Assembly (NCBI RefSeq): GCF_011065895.1
Contig: NZ_JAALCR010000024.1
Coordinates: forward strand, 39,773-103,772
Reading direction: 5' to 3'
DNA: 64,000 nucleotides
Origin: Paludisphaera rhizosphaerae
GTDB lineage: Bacteria > Planctomycetota > Planctomycetia > Isosphaerales > Isosphaeraceae
The position numbers were made by a program, and so were the translations under genes. This document shows, piece after piece, positions 35,799-45,038 of this stretch. The first letter of the stretch is position 1. The number at the start of each line of letters is the position of its first letter. Below the pieces are notes generated by a model. That model saw nothing but the letters and a program-made list of their open reading frames with translations, ran no database searches and was not told the origin of the DNA.

Positions 35799-37727
35799 AT
35801 GTCGAACGGATCCGCGACGTACAACGCCAAATCGATCACCGTCCTTGAAGGGCTGGAGGCCGTTCGTCGCCGTCCCGGCATGTACATCGGCGGCGTCGAC
35901 AAGGCTGGCCTGCATCACCTTCTCTGGGAGATCGTCGACAACGCCGTCGATGAAGTAATGAACGGCCACGCATCGCGGATCGTGGTCACCCTCCACAACG
36001 ACGGCCGCACGATGTCCGTGTCCGACAACGGCCGAGGCATCCCCGTCGACAAGCACCCCAAGACCGGCCAGAGCGCGCTTGAGGTCATCTTCACGACCCT
36101 CCACGCCGGCGGCAAGTTCGACAACGACGCCTACAAGGTCGCCGGCGGTCTCCACGGCGTCGGTGCCAGCGTCGTCAATGCACTCAGCAAGAGCCTGATC
36201 GCCGAGGTCCGTCGCGACGGCCGGTCCTATACTCAGAAATACAAGCGGGGTAAGCCGCTGGGTCCGGTCGAGGCCGGCGATCCCATCCGCGGCTCGGGGA
36301 CGACCGTCACCTTCACGCCCGATACGGAAATCTTCCAGTCGCTCGACTACGATTCGGCCCTGATCGCCGAGCGGCTCGACGTGAAGACGTATCTCAACAA
36401 AGGGCTGGTCATCCAGTTCATCGACGAGAAGGCGAAGACCTCCGTCGAGTTCCGTCACGACGGCGGCGTCGTCGACTTCCTGGACTCCGTCAACAAGCGA
36501 CGCGAGGACAACCGCGTCGCCCCGCTCCCCTTCGTCCTCGAACGGGAGCTGGAAGACGACGGCCTGCGGCTCCACCTGGCGCTCGCCTGGACCGAGGCGA
36601 CCGACGAGGACGTCCTCTCGTTCGTCAACACAATCCCGACCCGCGACGGCGGCACGCACGAGATGGGGATGATCTCGGCGGTCGGCTCGGCCGTGCTCCG
36701 CTTCATGGAGACGCACGACTTCGTCAAGAAGGGCCTAGAGATCAAGCGCGAGGACGTCCGCGAAGGACTCACCGCCGTCCTTTCCATCTGCATCCACGAA
36801 CCCCAGTTCCAGGGCCAGACCAAGGGCCGGCTGAACAACCCCGAGGTGCGCGGGCAGGTGGAGTCGCTTGTTCGGCCCAGCCTGGAGGCGTTCCTCCACC
36901 AGAACAAGAGCGTCGGCGAGGCCGTCGCCAACCGCGTCATCCAGGCAGCGAGAGCCCGTGAGGCCAGCCGGGCCGCGGCGTCGCAGGTCCGCCGCAAGAC
37001 GGCCGTCAGCGGCAAGCTCAACCTGCCGGGCAAGCTCGCGGATTGCGACAGCACCGACCCGGAAGAGTCCGAGCTGTTCATCGTCGAAGGCGACAGCGCC
37101 GGCGGCTCCGCCAAGCAAGGTCGCGACCGTGACATCCAGGCTATCCTGCCGCTTCGAGGCAAGGTCCTCAACGCCGAGCAGGCCGGCAAGGCCAAGGTGC
37201 TCGACAACAAGGAGCTAACCGACCTCGTCAGCGCCCTCGGCTGCGGGATGGACGACCTGTACGACCCGGCTCGTCTTCGGTACGGCAAGGTCATCATCCT
37301 GACCGACGCCGACAGCGACGGCCACCACATCGCCACCCTGCTTCTGACCTTCTTCTACCGTCATATGCCCGGGCTGATGGCCGAGGGCCGCGTTTATCTG
37401 GGCTGCCCCCCTCTGTTCAAGATCACCTGGGGCAAGGAGACCTACTGGGCCTCCGACGACAGGCACCGCGACCGCATTCTCGCCAAGCTGCCGTCGAACG
37501 CGAAGCCCGACATCACCCGCTTCAAAGGGCTGGGTGAGATGCCCGCCAAGCTCCTCTTCGAGACGACCTTGAACCCGGAGGGCCGTCGCCTCCTCCGCGT
37601 GGTCGTCCCTGAGGAGGACCGGCCCTACACCGAACGAACCGTCAGCGACCTGATGGGCAAGGAGCCCGAGGCCCGCTTCAAGTTCATCATGGAAGAAGCG
37701 TACACGGCCAAGGACATCGATATCTGA
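35799..37727 (+). CDS. Type IIA topoisomerase subunit B (GyrB/ParE)
   Basis: The 642-residue subunit has the GHKL ATPase domain (EIVDNAVDEVMNG, SDNGRGIPV, LHGVGASVVNALS), a transducer domain (QTKGRLNN) and the TOPRIM domain with EGDSAGG and LTDADSDGHHIATLL, which bind the magnesium used for DNA cleavage. The length equals ParE or short GyrB; the E. coli GyrB insert is absent. It pairs with the A subunit upstream to form an A2B2 enzyme. The C-terminal KFIMEEAYTAKDIDI ending is normal for the family. Confidence 0.95.
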   Translation: MSNGSATYNAKSITVLEGLEAVRRRPGMYIGGVDKAGLHHLLWEIVDNAVDEVMNGHASRIVVTLHNDGRTMSVSDNGRGIPVDKHPKTGQSALEVIFTTLHAGGKFDNDAYKVAGGLHGVGASVVNALSKSLIAEVRRDGRSYTQKYKRGKPLGPVEAGDPIRGSGTTVTFTPDTEIFQSLDYDSALIAERLDVKTYLNKGLVIQFIDEKAKTSVEFRHDGGVVDFLDSVNKRREDNRVAPLPFVLERELEDDGLRLHLALAWTEATDEDVLSFVNTIPTRDGGTHEMGMISAVGSAVLRFMETHDFVKKGLEIKREDVREGLTAVLSICIHEPQFQGQTKGRLNNPEVRGQVESLVRPSLEAFLHQNKSVGEAVANRVIQAARAREASRAAASQVRRKTAVSGKLNLPGKLADCDSTDPEESELFIVEGDSAGGSAKQGRDRDIQAILPLRGKVLNAEQAGKAKVLDNKELTDLVSALGCGMDDLYDPARLRYGKVIILTDADSDGHHIATLLLTFFYRHMPGLMAEGRVYLGCPPLFKITWGKETYWASDDRHRDRILAKLPSNAKPDITRFKGLGEMPAKLLFETTLNPEGRRLLRVVVPEEDRPYTERTVSDLMGKEPEARFKFIMEEAYTAKDIDI

Positions 37728-37770
37728 TCGATCGTCCGGCCGCCGCGAGTCAGCCAGGAACAAGCTCCCC

Positions 37771-38763
37771 ATGCCGATCATCGAGGTCGAAGGTCTGTCC
37801 AAGACCTATCGCGTCTTTCAGAAGCAGGAGGGCCTGCTCGGTGCCATTCGCGGGCTCTACCACCGCGAGTATAAAGAGGTGAAGGCCGTCGACCGGATCG
37901 GCTTCACCATCGAACCGGGCGAAATGGTCGCCTTTCTCGGCCCCAACGGCGCCGGGAAGACGACCACGCTCAAGATGCTCTCCGGCCTGATCTACCCATC
38001 GGGCGGCGACGCCAAGGTCCTCGGTTACACGCCCTGGAAGCGCGAGGACGCCTACCGCCGACGCTTCGCGCTGGTCATGGGCCAGAAGAACCAGCTCTGG
38101 TGGGACCTTCCCGCCGAAGACAGCTTCCAGCTCCACCGCGAGATCTACTCCATCCCTCGCGAGCAATTCGATCGGACGCTCGGCGAACTCGTCGAGTTGC
38201 TCGGGGTCGGCAAGCTGACCCGCCAGCCCGTCCGAGAGCTTTCGCTCGGCGAACGGATGAAGATGGAGCTAATCGCCGCCCTGCTCCACGGCCCGCAACT
38301 CCTGCTGCTCGACGAGCCGACCATCGGCCTCGACGTCGTCGCCCAGGCGGCGATTCAGAAGTGTCTCCGCGACTATCACGAGAAGCGCGGGGTGACGATG
38401 CTTCTGACCAGCCACTACATGCGGGACGTGGAAGCTCTCTGCGACCGCGTGATCGTGATCACCCACGGGACGATCGTCTACGACGGGCCGCTGGCGGGGA
38501 TCATCGAGCGATTCGGCGAGTCGAAGCTGGTCAAGCTCCAGTTCGAGGGCCCGGCCCCCGATGGACTGGAACGCTACGGCGAGGTCGTCCGCCGCGAAGG
38601 GCCCTTCGCCGACGTCCGGATCGAGCGTTCCCGCGTCGCCGGGGCCCTGGCTGACGTGCTCAATCGCAACGCCCTGGCTGACATCAGCGTCGAGGACCCT
38701 CCGCTGGAGGACATCATCGCCAAGGTCTTCGAGGAGGCTCGGCTCGCCCATGACGCCGCCTGA
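37771..38763 (+). CDS. ABC-2 type transporter, ATP-binding subunit
   Basis: The 330-residue ATPase has Walker A GPNGAGKTTT, a Q-loop within FALVMGQKNQLWWDLP, signature LSLGERMKMEL, Walker B LLLLDEPTIGLD and the H-loop in LLTSHYMRDVE. A 90-residue C-terminal extension follows, typical of export ATPases of the ABC-2 class. It energises the two permeases encoded immediately downstream. The gene follows gyrB by 43 bp on the same strand, and the permease gene overlaps it by 14 bp. Confidence 0.92.
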   Translation: MPIIEVEGLSKTYRVFQKQEGLLGAIRGLYHREYKEVKAVDRIGFTIEPGEMVAFLGPNGAGKTTTLKMLSGLIYPSGGDAKVLGYTPWKREDAYRRRFALVMGQKNQLWWDLPAEDSFQLHREIYSIPREQFDRTLGELVELLGVGKLTRQPVRELSLGERMKMELIAALLHGPQLLLLDEPTIGLDVVAQAAIQKCLRDYHEKRGVTMLLTSHYMRDVEALCDRVIVITHGTIVYDGPLAGIIERFGESKLVKLQFEGPAPDGLERYGEVVRREGPFADVRIERSRVAGALADVLNRNALADISVEDPPLEDIIAKVFEEARLAHDAA

Positions 38764-39619
38764 CGCCGCCGCGATCGCGATTCCCGCGACGCCTTCTCCC
38801 GGCCCTCTCCACGCTCTGGTCAAATACGCGCGGATCTTCCGGGTCTCCCTCATCGAGCGGATGACCTACCGCAGCGACTTCCTGATCGGGACGCTTCTCC
38901 GTTTCCTGCCGATCATCACCACGGTCCTTCTCTGGAAGGCCATCTACGAGGGGTCGGGCCAGACTCAGATCGGCGGCTTCAACTACCGCGAGATGATCGC
39001 CTACCTGTTGCTGACCAACATCAGCCGGATGTTCTCCAGCATGCCCGGTCTGGCGGGGGGCATCGCCCGGGAGGTTCGCGAGGGGACGCTCAAGCGATAC
39101 CTGCTCCAGCCGCTCGACCTCCTCGGCTTCCTGCTCTCGTCGAGGGTCGCGCACAAGGTCGCCTACATCACGATGTCGTTCCTGCCTTACGCCCTGCTTT
39201 TCTACCTCTGCCGGAGCTATTTCGACGGCTTCCCGGACGCGACGACGATGGCGGCCTACGCTTTATCACTCGTCCTCTCATTCCTCGTCGGCTTCTACTT
39301 CGAGGCCAGCGTGGGGATGGTCGGGTTCTGGTTCCTGGAGGTCACCTCGGTCCTCTATATCGTGATGACCCTGAACTTCTTCATCTCTGGCCACATGCTG
39401 CCGCTCGACCTGCTGCCTCAGCCGTGGGCCGGTATTCTCAAAGCGCTCCCCTTCCAGTACATGGCCTATTTCCCGGCCGTCGTTTTCCAGGGAAAGATCC
39501 GGGGCACTGAGTTGATCCTCCACCTGGGGCTGGAGTTGTTCTGGGCCCTCGCGTTCATGCTTCTGGCAAGGACGCTCTATCGGGCCGGGCTGAAGCGCTA
39601 CAGCGCGTACGGAGGCTGA
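38750..39619 (+). CDS. ABC-2 family permease 1
   Basis: The 289-residue integral membrane protein has six predicted helices and the ABC-2 (DUF990-like) pattern: LIERMTYRSDFLIGTLLRFLP, a cytoplasmic coupling segment GGIAREVREGTLKRYLLQPL and a C-terminal LFWALAFMLLARTLYRAGLKRYSAYGG. ATG 38750 lies inside the ATPase gene in another frame. It forms a heterodimeric export channel with the next gene product. The substrate is unknown. Confidence 0.88.
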   Translation: MTPPDAAAIAIPATPSPGPLHALVKYARIFRVSLIERMTYRSDFLIGTLLRFLPIITTVLLWKAIYEGSGQTQIGGFNYREMIAYLLLTNISRMFSSMPGLAGGIAREVREGTLKRYLLQPLDLLGFLLSSRVAHKVAYITMSFLPYALLFYLCRSYFDGFPDATTMAAYALSLVLSFLVGFYFEASVGMVGFWFLEVTSVLYIVMTLNFFISGHMLPLDLLPQPWAGILKALPFQYMAYFPAVVFQGKIRGTELILHLGLELFWALAFMLLARTLYRAGLKRYSAYGG

Positions 39620-39622
39620 CCC

Positions 39623-40435
39623 ATGATTTCCGGCGTCCTCCGTTACCTCCGGATGCTCGGTGGCCTGGCTCGCTACACGCTGGCCCGAGAGATGGCCTTT
39701 CGAGGCAACTTCCTCGTGAAGGTCTCGGTCGAACTGCTCTGGATGGGCATCCTGATCGCGTTCTACCGGACGGTGTTCGGCAAGACGAACCAGATCGCCG
39801 GCTGGAGCGAGCCCGACTACTTCTTCTTCGTCGGCTGCTTCTTCGCCATCAACGGGCTGATCGAAACCCTCTTCCTGGAAAACTGCAACGAGTTCGCCGA
39901 GCTGGTCCGCACCGGCGACCTAGATTTCCTCCTGCTCAAGCCGATCGACGAGCAATTCCTGGTCTCCTGTCGCCGGATGGACTGGGGGACGGCGCCGAAC
40001 CTCGTGATGGGCGCGATCCTGATGGTCGTCGCGCTCGTCCAGAAGGGGTGGACGTTCGATCCCTCCCGGGTTGCGGCGTTCGTGGCGACGTTCGCATTCG
40101 GCGTGGCCATCGCCTATAGTTTTATGATGATCCTGACCTCGTTCTCCGTCTGGATGGTCCGCAACCAGAGCCTGATGGAAATGTGGTGGCTCTTCTCCAG
40201 CCTGGCCCGTTACCCTCGGCAGATCTTCTCAGGTCGGGGGGCTGAGACGCTCGGGCGGTTCTTCACGTTCGTCGTCCCGATCCTGCTGGTCTCGAACGTC
40301 CCGGCCGATGTGATGGTCCGAGTTCTGGACTGGTGGATGGTCGGCTTTACTGCGGCGGTCGCCGTGATCTCCCTGTGGGTCAGCCGTTGGTTCTTCCAGT
40401 TCGCGCTCAGGTCGTATCGCAGCGCTAGTAGTTAA
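39623..40435 (+). CDS. ABC-2 family permease 2
   Basis: The 270-residue protein is a paralogue of permease 1, with six helices, the N-terminal RYTLAREMAFRGNFLVKVSVELL and a matching coupling segment ELVRTGDLDFLLLKPID. It ends with VSRWFFQFALRSYRSASS. It begins 3 bp after permease 1. Paired ABC-2 permeases with one ATPase are typical exporters of lipids, polysaccharides or antibiotics; the cargo cannot be read from context here. Confidence 0.88.
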   Translation: MISGVLRYLRMLGGLARYTLAREMAFRGNFLVKVSVELLWMGILIAFYRTVFGKTNQIAGWSEPDYFFFVGCFFAINGLIETLFLENCNEFAELVRTGDLDFLLLKPIDEQFLVSCRRMDWGTAPNLVMGAILMVVALVQKGWTFDPSRVAAFVATFAFGVAIAYSFMMILTSFSVWMVRNQSLMEMWWLFSSLARYPRQIFSGRGAETLGRFFTFVVPILLVSNVPADVMVRVLDWWMVGFTAAVAVISLWVSRWFFQFALRSYRSASS

Positions 40436-40604
40436 ACAAACGTCGCTACCACTGATGCACGCAGACAACAGAGGAGGCGACCTGTAGCGCATCGGCGAAC
40501 TTTCGCTGCGACGCTCCTCCATAAACTAGGATTCAGATAAGCGGGGAGAGACGGTCGCGGAGGCGCCCATCCCCACGGAGGCGCGATGCAGCATAGGGTT
40601 GAAC

Positions 40605-41321
40605 ATGACGCGTGACGAGTCGCCGAGCGCTGGGCCTGGCTCCCCGGAATCCCCCCTCCTGAGGGAGATCCAACAACTGCGTTCACGATTGGAGGAAGCT
40701 TATGCGACGATCGAGGTTCTACTCGCCAACCGCACCAGCCTGGAGGAGGACGTCCTCCACCTTCGTCGAATCGCGGCGACCGACGAACTGACAGGGCTTT
40801 GGAACCGCCGATTCCTCGTCGACTCGCTCGACATTTCCTTCTCCTTTGCGATCCGACACCGGCTGCCGCTCTCGCTGGTGCTCCTGGATGTGGACCACTT
40901 CAAGACGTTCAACGACGGTTTTGGACACGCCGCCGGAGACGTGATCCTTCGCGACGTCGCCTCGTTGATCCAATCGTGCGCTCGGAACCACGACGTCGTG
41001 GCGCGGTATGGCGGCGAGGAATTCGCGATCCTTCTGCCGGGGACGGATCGCTTGGGCGCAGACTCTGTTGCAGAGCGGGTTCGACGGACGATCGAGGAGC
41101 ATGGCTGGTCGCTTCAAACGATCACGGCGAGCCTGGGTTCAGCGACCCTCAACCACGAAGGCGAGCTCACACCTCGCACGGTTTCGGCCCTGGTTGAAAC
41201 AGCGGACCTCGCCCTCTACCACTCGAAACGACAGGGACGCAACCGCGTCACCCACGCCGACGAGTTGATGCCGAAGGCTGCCGTCGCGACCCACGGCGCA
41301 GCCTCGAGAGTGGGATATTGA
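40605..41321 (+). CDS. Diguanylate cyclase (GGDEF) with N-terminal coiled coil
   Basis: The 238-residue protein has a coiled-coil segment at residues about 18-56. A complete GGDEF domain follows, with LVLLDVDHFKTFND (metal-binding Asp), the active-site motif GGEEF at 136-140 and an inhibitory I-site RxxD at 127-130 (RNHD), so product inhibition is expected. It makes c-di-GMP from two GTP. It has no sensory domain other than the coiled coil, so control is likely by oligomerisation. ATG 40605 is used. It is 75 bp upstream of the PhoR-like kinase. Confidence 0.92.
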   Translation: MTRDESPSAGPGSPESPLLREIQQLRSRLEEAYATIEVLLANRTSLEEDVLHLRRIAATDELTGLWNRRFLVDSLDISFSFAIRHRLPLSLVLLDVDHFKTFNDGFGHAAGDVILRDVASLIQSCARNHDVVARYGGEEFAILLPGTDRLGADSVAERVRRTIEEHGWSLQTITASLGSATLNHEGELTPRTVSALVETADLALYHSKRQGRNRVTHADELMPKAAVATHGAASRVGY

Positions 41322-41396
41322 CCCGTATCCGCTGGTGTCTCGATACTGGATCCGATCTTCGACCCAGGAATCCGTACCGACCCCGGCAGATCGCGG

Positions 41397-42710
41397 ATGG
41401 CGTATGTAGCGGCTCTGATGCTCTTGATCCTCCTCGCGATCGCGGCGCGAACCGTGCGCGGGGGGTGGACGATCAATGATCTGGCCATGGGGTTGATCCG
41501 CCTGGCCGAGGGTCGGCGGCCGGTGCAGTTGCACGCCCGCGAATCAGGAAGGCTTGGAGAGCTTGTCGCCGCCTACAACGCGACGGCTCCGGAAATCTTC
41601 GACAGAATCCAGGCGTTGGAGGCCGACCGGGAGCAGCTTCGAGTCGTGCTGGGAGCGATGGCCGAAGCCGTTCTCGCCGTGGACCCTCGCCGACGGCTGC
41701 TCTTCGCCAACGCGAGCGCGGATGCGCTCTTCGGCCTCGACCCCGACTCGGTCGGGCGACTCATCCCCGAGTTGATCCGAAGCCCGCAGGTCCAGGGGGC
41801 CGTCGAGGCGACGTTCCGCATCGCTCACCCGGACGCCTACCACGTTGAGTTGACGCTCCCTGGCCGCGATGCCCTGCGGTCGCCCTCGCGGATCCTGGCG
41901 GTCCGTGGGACCCCCCTGCCGGGCAAGTCTCCTGCTGGCGCCGTCCTGGTCTTTCACGACGTCAGCGAGCTGCGGCGTCTGGAACGGATGCGTCAGGATT
42001 TCGTCGCCAACGCCTCACACGAGCTGAAAACGCCGCTCGCGTCGATCAAGGCTTACGCCGAGACCCTGCTGGACTGGGCGCTCGAGGATCCCGAGATGAA
42101 CCGTCGGTTCCTGGAACGGATCGACGAGCAGGCCGACCGGCTCGACGCCCTGGTCCGCGACATGCTGAGCCTCGCCCGACTGGAATCGAATCAGGACTTC
42201 TACCGGCACGAGCCGCTCGCCCTGATTCCCGTCCTCTCCACTCAGGTGGAGACCCACCGCGACCGGGCTGAAGCAGGCGTGCTCTCATTGACGTTCGACG
42301 ACGGCGGCGTCGAAGGGGACGCGACGATCCTCGCCGACGAGGAGGCGGTCCGGCAGATCTTCGACAACCTGATCGACAACGCAATCAAGTACACGCCCGA
42401 GGGTGGGAACGTTCGGGTAGCGTGCTCGGCCACCCCAAGCCTGATCACGGTGGAAGTCCGCGATACCGGCGTGGGCATCCCCCGCGAGGATCAGTCGCGA
42501 ATCTTCGAGCGGTTCTACCGCGTCGACAAGGCGCGAAGCCGAGAGCTTGGGGGGACCGGCCTCGGACTGGCGATCGTCAAGCACCTCGTCTCGTCATTGC
42601 AGGGACGGGTCGAGGTGTCGAGCCGACCGGGAGCCGGCTCGACGTTCGTCGTCCGGCTCCCCAGGGCCTCGGCGTCCCTTGCCCCGGCCTCCCCCGTTCG
42701 AGAGGGCTGA
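41397..42710 (+). CDS. PhoR-like sensor histidine kinase
   Basis: The 437-residue kinase has one N-terminal membrane helix (AYVAALMLLILLAIAARTV) and a short linker. A PAS domain lies at about 75-190 (VLGAMAEAVLAVDPRRRLLFANASADALFGL). Next come HisKA with phospho-acceptor His in ASHELKTPLASIKAYAETLL, and HATPase with DNLIDNAIKYTPEGG, VRDTGVGIPREDQSRIFERFYR and GGTGLGLAIVKHLV. This layout is that of PhoR/WalK kinases. No cognate regulator is adjacent on the same strand, but a PhoB-like regulator lies 1.5 kb away and pstSCAB further on, supporting a phosphate-sensing role. Confidence 0.88.
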   Translation: MAYVAALMLLILLAIAARTVRGGWTINDLAMGLIRLAEGRRPVQLHARESGRLGELVAAYNATAPEIFDRIQALEADREQLRVVLGAMAEAVLAVDPRRRLLFANASADALFGLDPDSVGRLIPELIRSPQVQGAVEATFRIAHPDAYHVELTLPGRDALRSPSRILAVRGTPLPGKSPAGAVLVFHDVSELRRLERMRQDFVANASHELKTPLASIKAYAETLLDWALEDPEMNRRFLERIDEQADRLDALVRDMLSLARLESNQDFYRHEPLALIPVLSTQVETHRDRAEAGVLSLTFDDGGVEGDATILADEEAVRQIFDNLIDNAIKYTPEGGNVRVACSATPSLITVEVRDTGVGIPREDQSRIFERFYRVDKARSRELGGTGLGLAIVKHLVSSLQGRVEVSSRPGAGSTFVVRLPRASASLAPASPVREG

Positions 42711-42722
42711 GCAGCCCCAGGC

Positions 42723-43757
42723 TCAGTGATGTTGGGTTTCCAGCCACTTCTCGCAGTCCATCGCCGCAGCGCACCCGGAGCCGGCGGCTGTGATCGCCTG
42801 CCGGTAGTGGGTGTCGACCACGTCGCCGCAGGCGAAGACGCCCTCGACGCTCGTCGCCGTGCCGTAATTGGGCAGCTTATCCATGAGGCCGGCCGGAGCC
42901 TCAGCGTCCTTCCAGGCGAGCGCCGTGCGAGTCAGGATGTAACCCTCAGGCGTCGTGGCGATCTGCCCTCGGAAGATCTTCGAGTTCGGGTCGTGGCCGA
43001 TCGCCAGGAACAAACCGGCGATCTTGAGGTCGTTATGCGATCCATCCTTCGTCGACTTGAGCCGGACCCCTTGAAGCTCGGGGAAGGACCCGGACTCATC
43101 GCCCAGGATTCTCTCGACCTCGGCGTTATAGGCGTAGTGGATCTTGGGGAAGTTCTTGAGCCGGTCCTGCATGATCTTGGAGGCCCGAAGCTCGTCGCGA
43201 CGGTGGATCAGGGTGACCTTGGTGGCGAACCGCGTGAGGAACGTAGCCTCCTCCACGGCCGAATCACCGCCGCCCACCACGGCGATCTCTTTCCCCTTGT
43301 AGAGGGCGCCGTCGCAGGTGGCGCAGGTGGTCACGCCATTGCCCCGGTAAGGGCCTTCAACTCCCAACCAGCGCGCCGAGGCGCCGGTGGCGATGATCAG
43401 GGCGTCGGCGGTGTAGGTGCGAATGTCCCCGCTGGTGGGGTCGCCGCTAGGGTCGTCGGTCGTTTTGACGGTGAAAGGCCGCTTTGAAAGATCAGCCTCG
43501 AACACGGTCTCCCACCGTGTGTCGGCTCCAAAGCGCTGGGCCTGCTTCCGCATAAGCTCCATCAACTCGGGGCCTTCCACGCCTTCTGGAAAGCCAGGAA
43601 AGTTGTCGACCGACGTCGTCAGCGTGAGCTGACCGCCGGGTTCCTTCCCTTCGAAGACGAGGGGAGCCAAGTTGGCCCGTGCGGCGTAGATGGCGGCGGT
43701 CAGCCCGGCAGACCCCGATCCAATGATAATCACGGCCGAATGAGCAGCAGCAGACAT
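42723..43757 (-). CDS. trxB: Thioredoxin reductase
   Basis: The 344-residue flavoprotein has the FAD-binding opening VIIIGSGSAGLTAAIYAARA, the redox-active CATC motif in VTTCATCDGALY and the NADPH-binding loop VVGGGDSAVEEATFL. The terminal FAD motif is GVFACGDVVDTHYRQAITAAGSG. It reduces thioredoxin with NADPH in the cytoplasm. ATG 43757 has AAGG 6 nt upstream; an in-frame GTG at 43763 is too close to it. It converges with the kinase gene, 12 bp apart, and is divergent from csrA. Confidence 0.96.
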   Translation of the reverse strand: MSAAAHSAVIIIGSGSAGLTAAIYAARANLAPLVFEGKEPGGQLTLTTSVDNFPGFPEGVEGPELMELMRKQAQRFGADTRWETVFEADLSKRPFTVKTTDDPSGDPTSGDIRTYTADALIIATGASARWLGVEGPYRGNGVTTCATCDGALYKGKEIAVVGGGDSAVEEATFLTRFATKVTLIHRRDELRASKIMQDRLKNFPKIHYAYNAEVERILGDESGSFPELQGVRLKSTKDGSHNDLKIAGLFLAIGHDPNSKIFRGQIATTPEGYILTRTALAWKDAEAPAGLMDKLPNYGTATSVEGVFACGDVVDTHYRQAITAAGSGCAAAMDCEKWLETQHH

Positions 43758-44043
43758 CGTCACCCTTTCCGAGCCAGGCGGACCGCGTACCGGTTCGCTC
43801 CGTCCTCAACGGGAACGGACTCCCGCAAGGTGGGCGACGACCGGGATCGGCAGGATGAGTTGCGGAAGCGTGCGACGCCTTCTCGCAACAAATCCGAGCA
43901 AACTCGCCGATCGACCCCCAATCGTAGGAGCTTATGACCTAGATTTCCAGCAGAGTCCCCCGATGAGCGGGGTCGGGCGTCGCCGGAGCGAGGGCTTCGG
44001 GGCGGGGATCAGAGCAACACGGACGGCTGGAGGGGTTGAATCG

Positions 44044-44301
44044 ATGCTGGTTCTCACGAGAAAGCTCATGGAACGGCTCTACATCGGCGACGACGTGTGC
44101 ATTACCGTCGTCCGCCTGGAGGGCGGCCAGGTCCGGCTGGGGATCGAGGCCCCGCGCGAGGTGGCCGTGGTCCGAGCCGAACTCCTGCCGGAGCGAGGAA
44201 CGCGCCGCTCCCGCGTCGACGGCGCCGACGAGGAGTCGATTACGCGCCCACAAGCCTCGGCTCGTGGAATCGATATCCAACGCCGCGGACGGTTTCGATG
44301 A
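44044..44301 (+). CDS. csrA: Carbon storage regulator CsrA with C-terminal extension
   Basis: The 85-residue protein has the CsrA core: MLVLTRKLMERLYIGDDVCI, the VRLGIEAPREVAVVRAEL segment and the RNA-binding Arg44 equivalent preserved. CsrA dimers bind GGA motifs in mRNA leaders and control translation. The core ends near residue 48-55; about 30 Arg-rich residues follow, roughly 20 more than in E. coli CsrA. The last 62 bp overlap the 3' end of the PhoB-like gene on the other strand. The start at 44044 is set by the conserved N-terminus. Confidence 0.93.
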   Translation: MLVLTRKLMERLYIGDDVCITVVRLEGGQVRLGIEAPREVAVVRAELLPERGTRRSRVDGADEESITRPQASARGIDIQRRGRFR

Positions 44302-44947
44302 GGTCGCCGGCCTCGCCCAGCTTCTTGCGAAGACTCTTGACGTGGACGTCGATCGTCCGCTCCAGGACCACGGCGTCCTCGCCAATGGCGGCGTCCATTA
44401 GCTCATAGCGCGTGAACGCGCGACCCGTCTGACGCAGTAGCACCTCCAGGAGGCGGAACTCCGTTGGGGTGAGCGTCAGCTCCTGGTCGCGAAAGAAGGC
44501 CCGGTGGCTGTGGCGGTCGATCATCACGCCCTGGCTGGAAACCTGCGCTGCGGCCGGAGCCTCCTCGCGAGCCTGCGCCCGCCTCAGCTCCTTTTTGATC
44601 CTCTGGATCAGGACCTTCATGCTGTAGGGCTTCGTCACGTAGTCGTCGGCACCGGTGGCGAAGCCGACGAGCTGGTCCGACTCCTCCGCGCGAGCCGTGA
44701 CCATGACGACGGGAATGTCCTTCGTCTTCGCATCCGACTTCAACTCGCGGCAGACGTCCAGGCCCCCCTTGAGAGGCAACATGAGGTCGAGCACGATCAG
44801 GTCGGGGGATTTCAGCCGCGCTTGGCGGAGCCCCTCAACCCCGTCGGACGCCACGGTCGTCTCGTAGCCTTCTCGTTCCAGGTTGATGCGAAGAACTTCG
44901 ACGAGCGATCGCTCGTCCTCAACGATCAGGATCTTGGGCTTCGGCAT
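44240..44947 (-). CDS. PhoB/OmpR-family response regulator
   Basis: The 235-residue regulator has a receiver domain (ILIVEDERSLVEVLRINLEREGY, phospho-acceptor Asp in LIVLDLMLP, Thr in VMVTAR, Lys in VTKPYS). A winged-helix DNA-binding domain follows, with LTLTPTEFRLLEVLLRQTG, DVHVKSLRKKLG and TVRGVGYRF. Closest in pattern to PhoB. ATG 44947 is used since the further upstream option is only TTG. Upstream are three 11-bp-spaced ATGAA pentamers and TATACT (read on the minus strand, 44991-44986), the expected layout of an autoregulated Pho promoter. Its 3' end overlaps csrA by 62 bp. Confidence 0.9.
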   Translation of the reverse strand: MPKPKILIVEDERSLVEVLRINLEREGYETTVASDGVEGLRQARLKSPDLIVLDLMLPLKGGLDVCRELKSDAKTKDIPVVMVTARAEESDQLVGFATGADDYVTKPYSMKVLIQRIKKELRRAQAREEAPAAAQVSSQGVMIDRHSHRAFFRDQELTLTPTEFRLLEVLLRQTGRAFTRYELMDAAIGEDAVVLERTIDVHVKSLRKKLGEAGDLIETVRGVGYRFHEPRLVGA

Positions 44948-45011
44948 TTGGGTCGCGTCCGGTTGCGAGGGGGGATTCTTGCGCAAGTATACTGGCGGGC
45001 TTGCGGCGACG

Positions 45012-45038
45012 ATGAAGCCTGCATGAAGAAATCATGAA
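45012..45038 (-). promoter_or_regulatory. Putative Pho box upstream of the phoB-like gene
   Basis: The pentamer ATGAA (TTCAT on the coding strand) occurs at 45012, 45023 and 45034, exactly 11 bp apart, which is the repeat period of PhoB binding units. A -10-like TATACT lies downstream at 44991-44986. The same arrangement occurs before pstS. The box overlaps the stop codon of the M20 gene (45032-45034). Confidence 0.65.

Noticed and set aside
40465..40520. Imperfect GAGGAGGCG...CGCTCCTCC hairpin after the ABC transporter genes
   Set aside because: The arms carry mismatches and there is no T run, so I could not call it a terminator.
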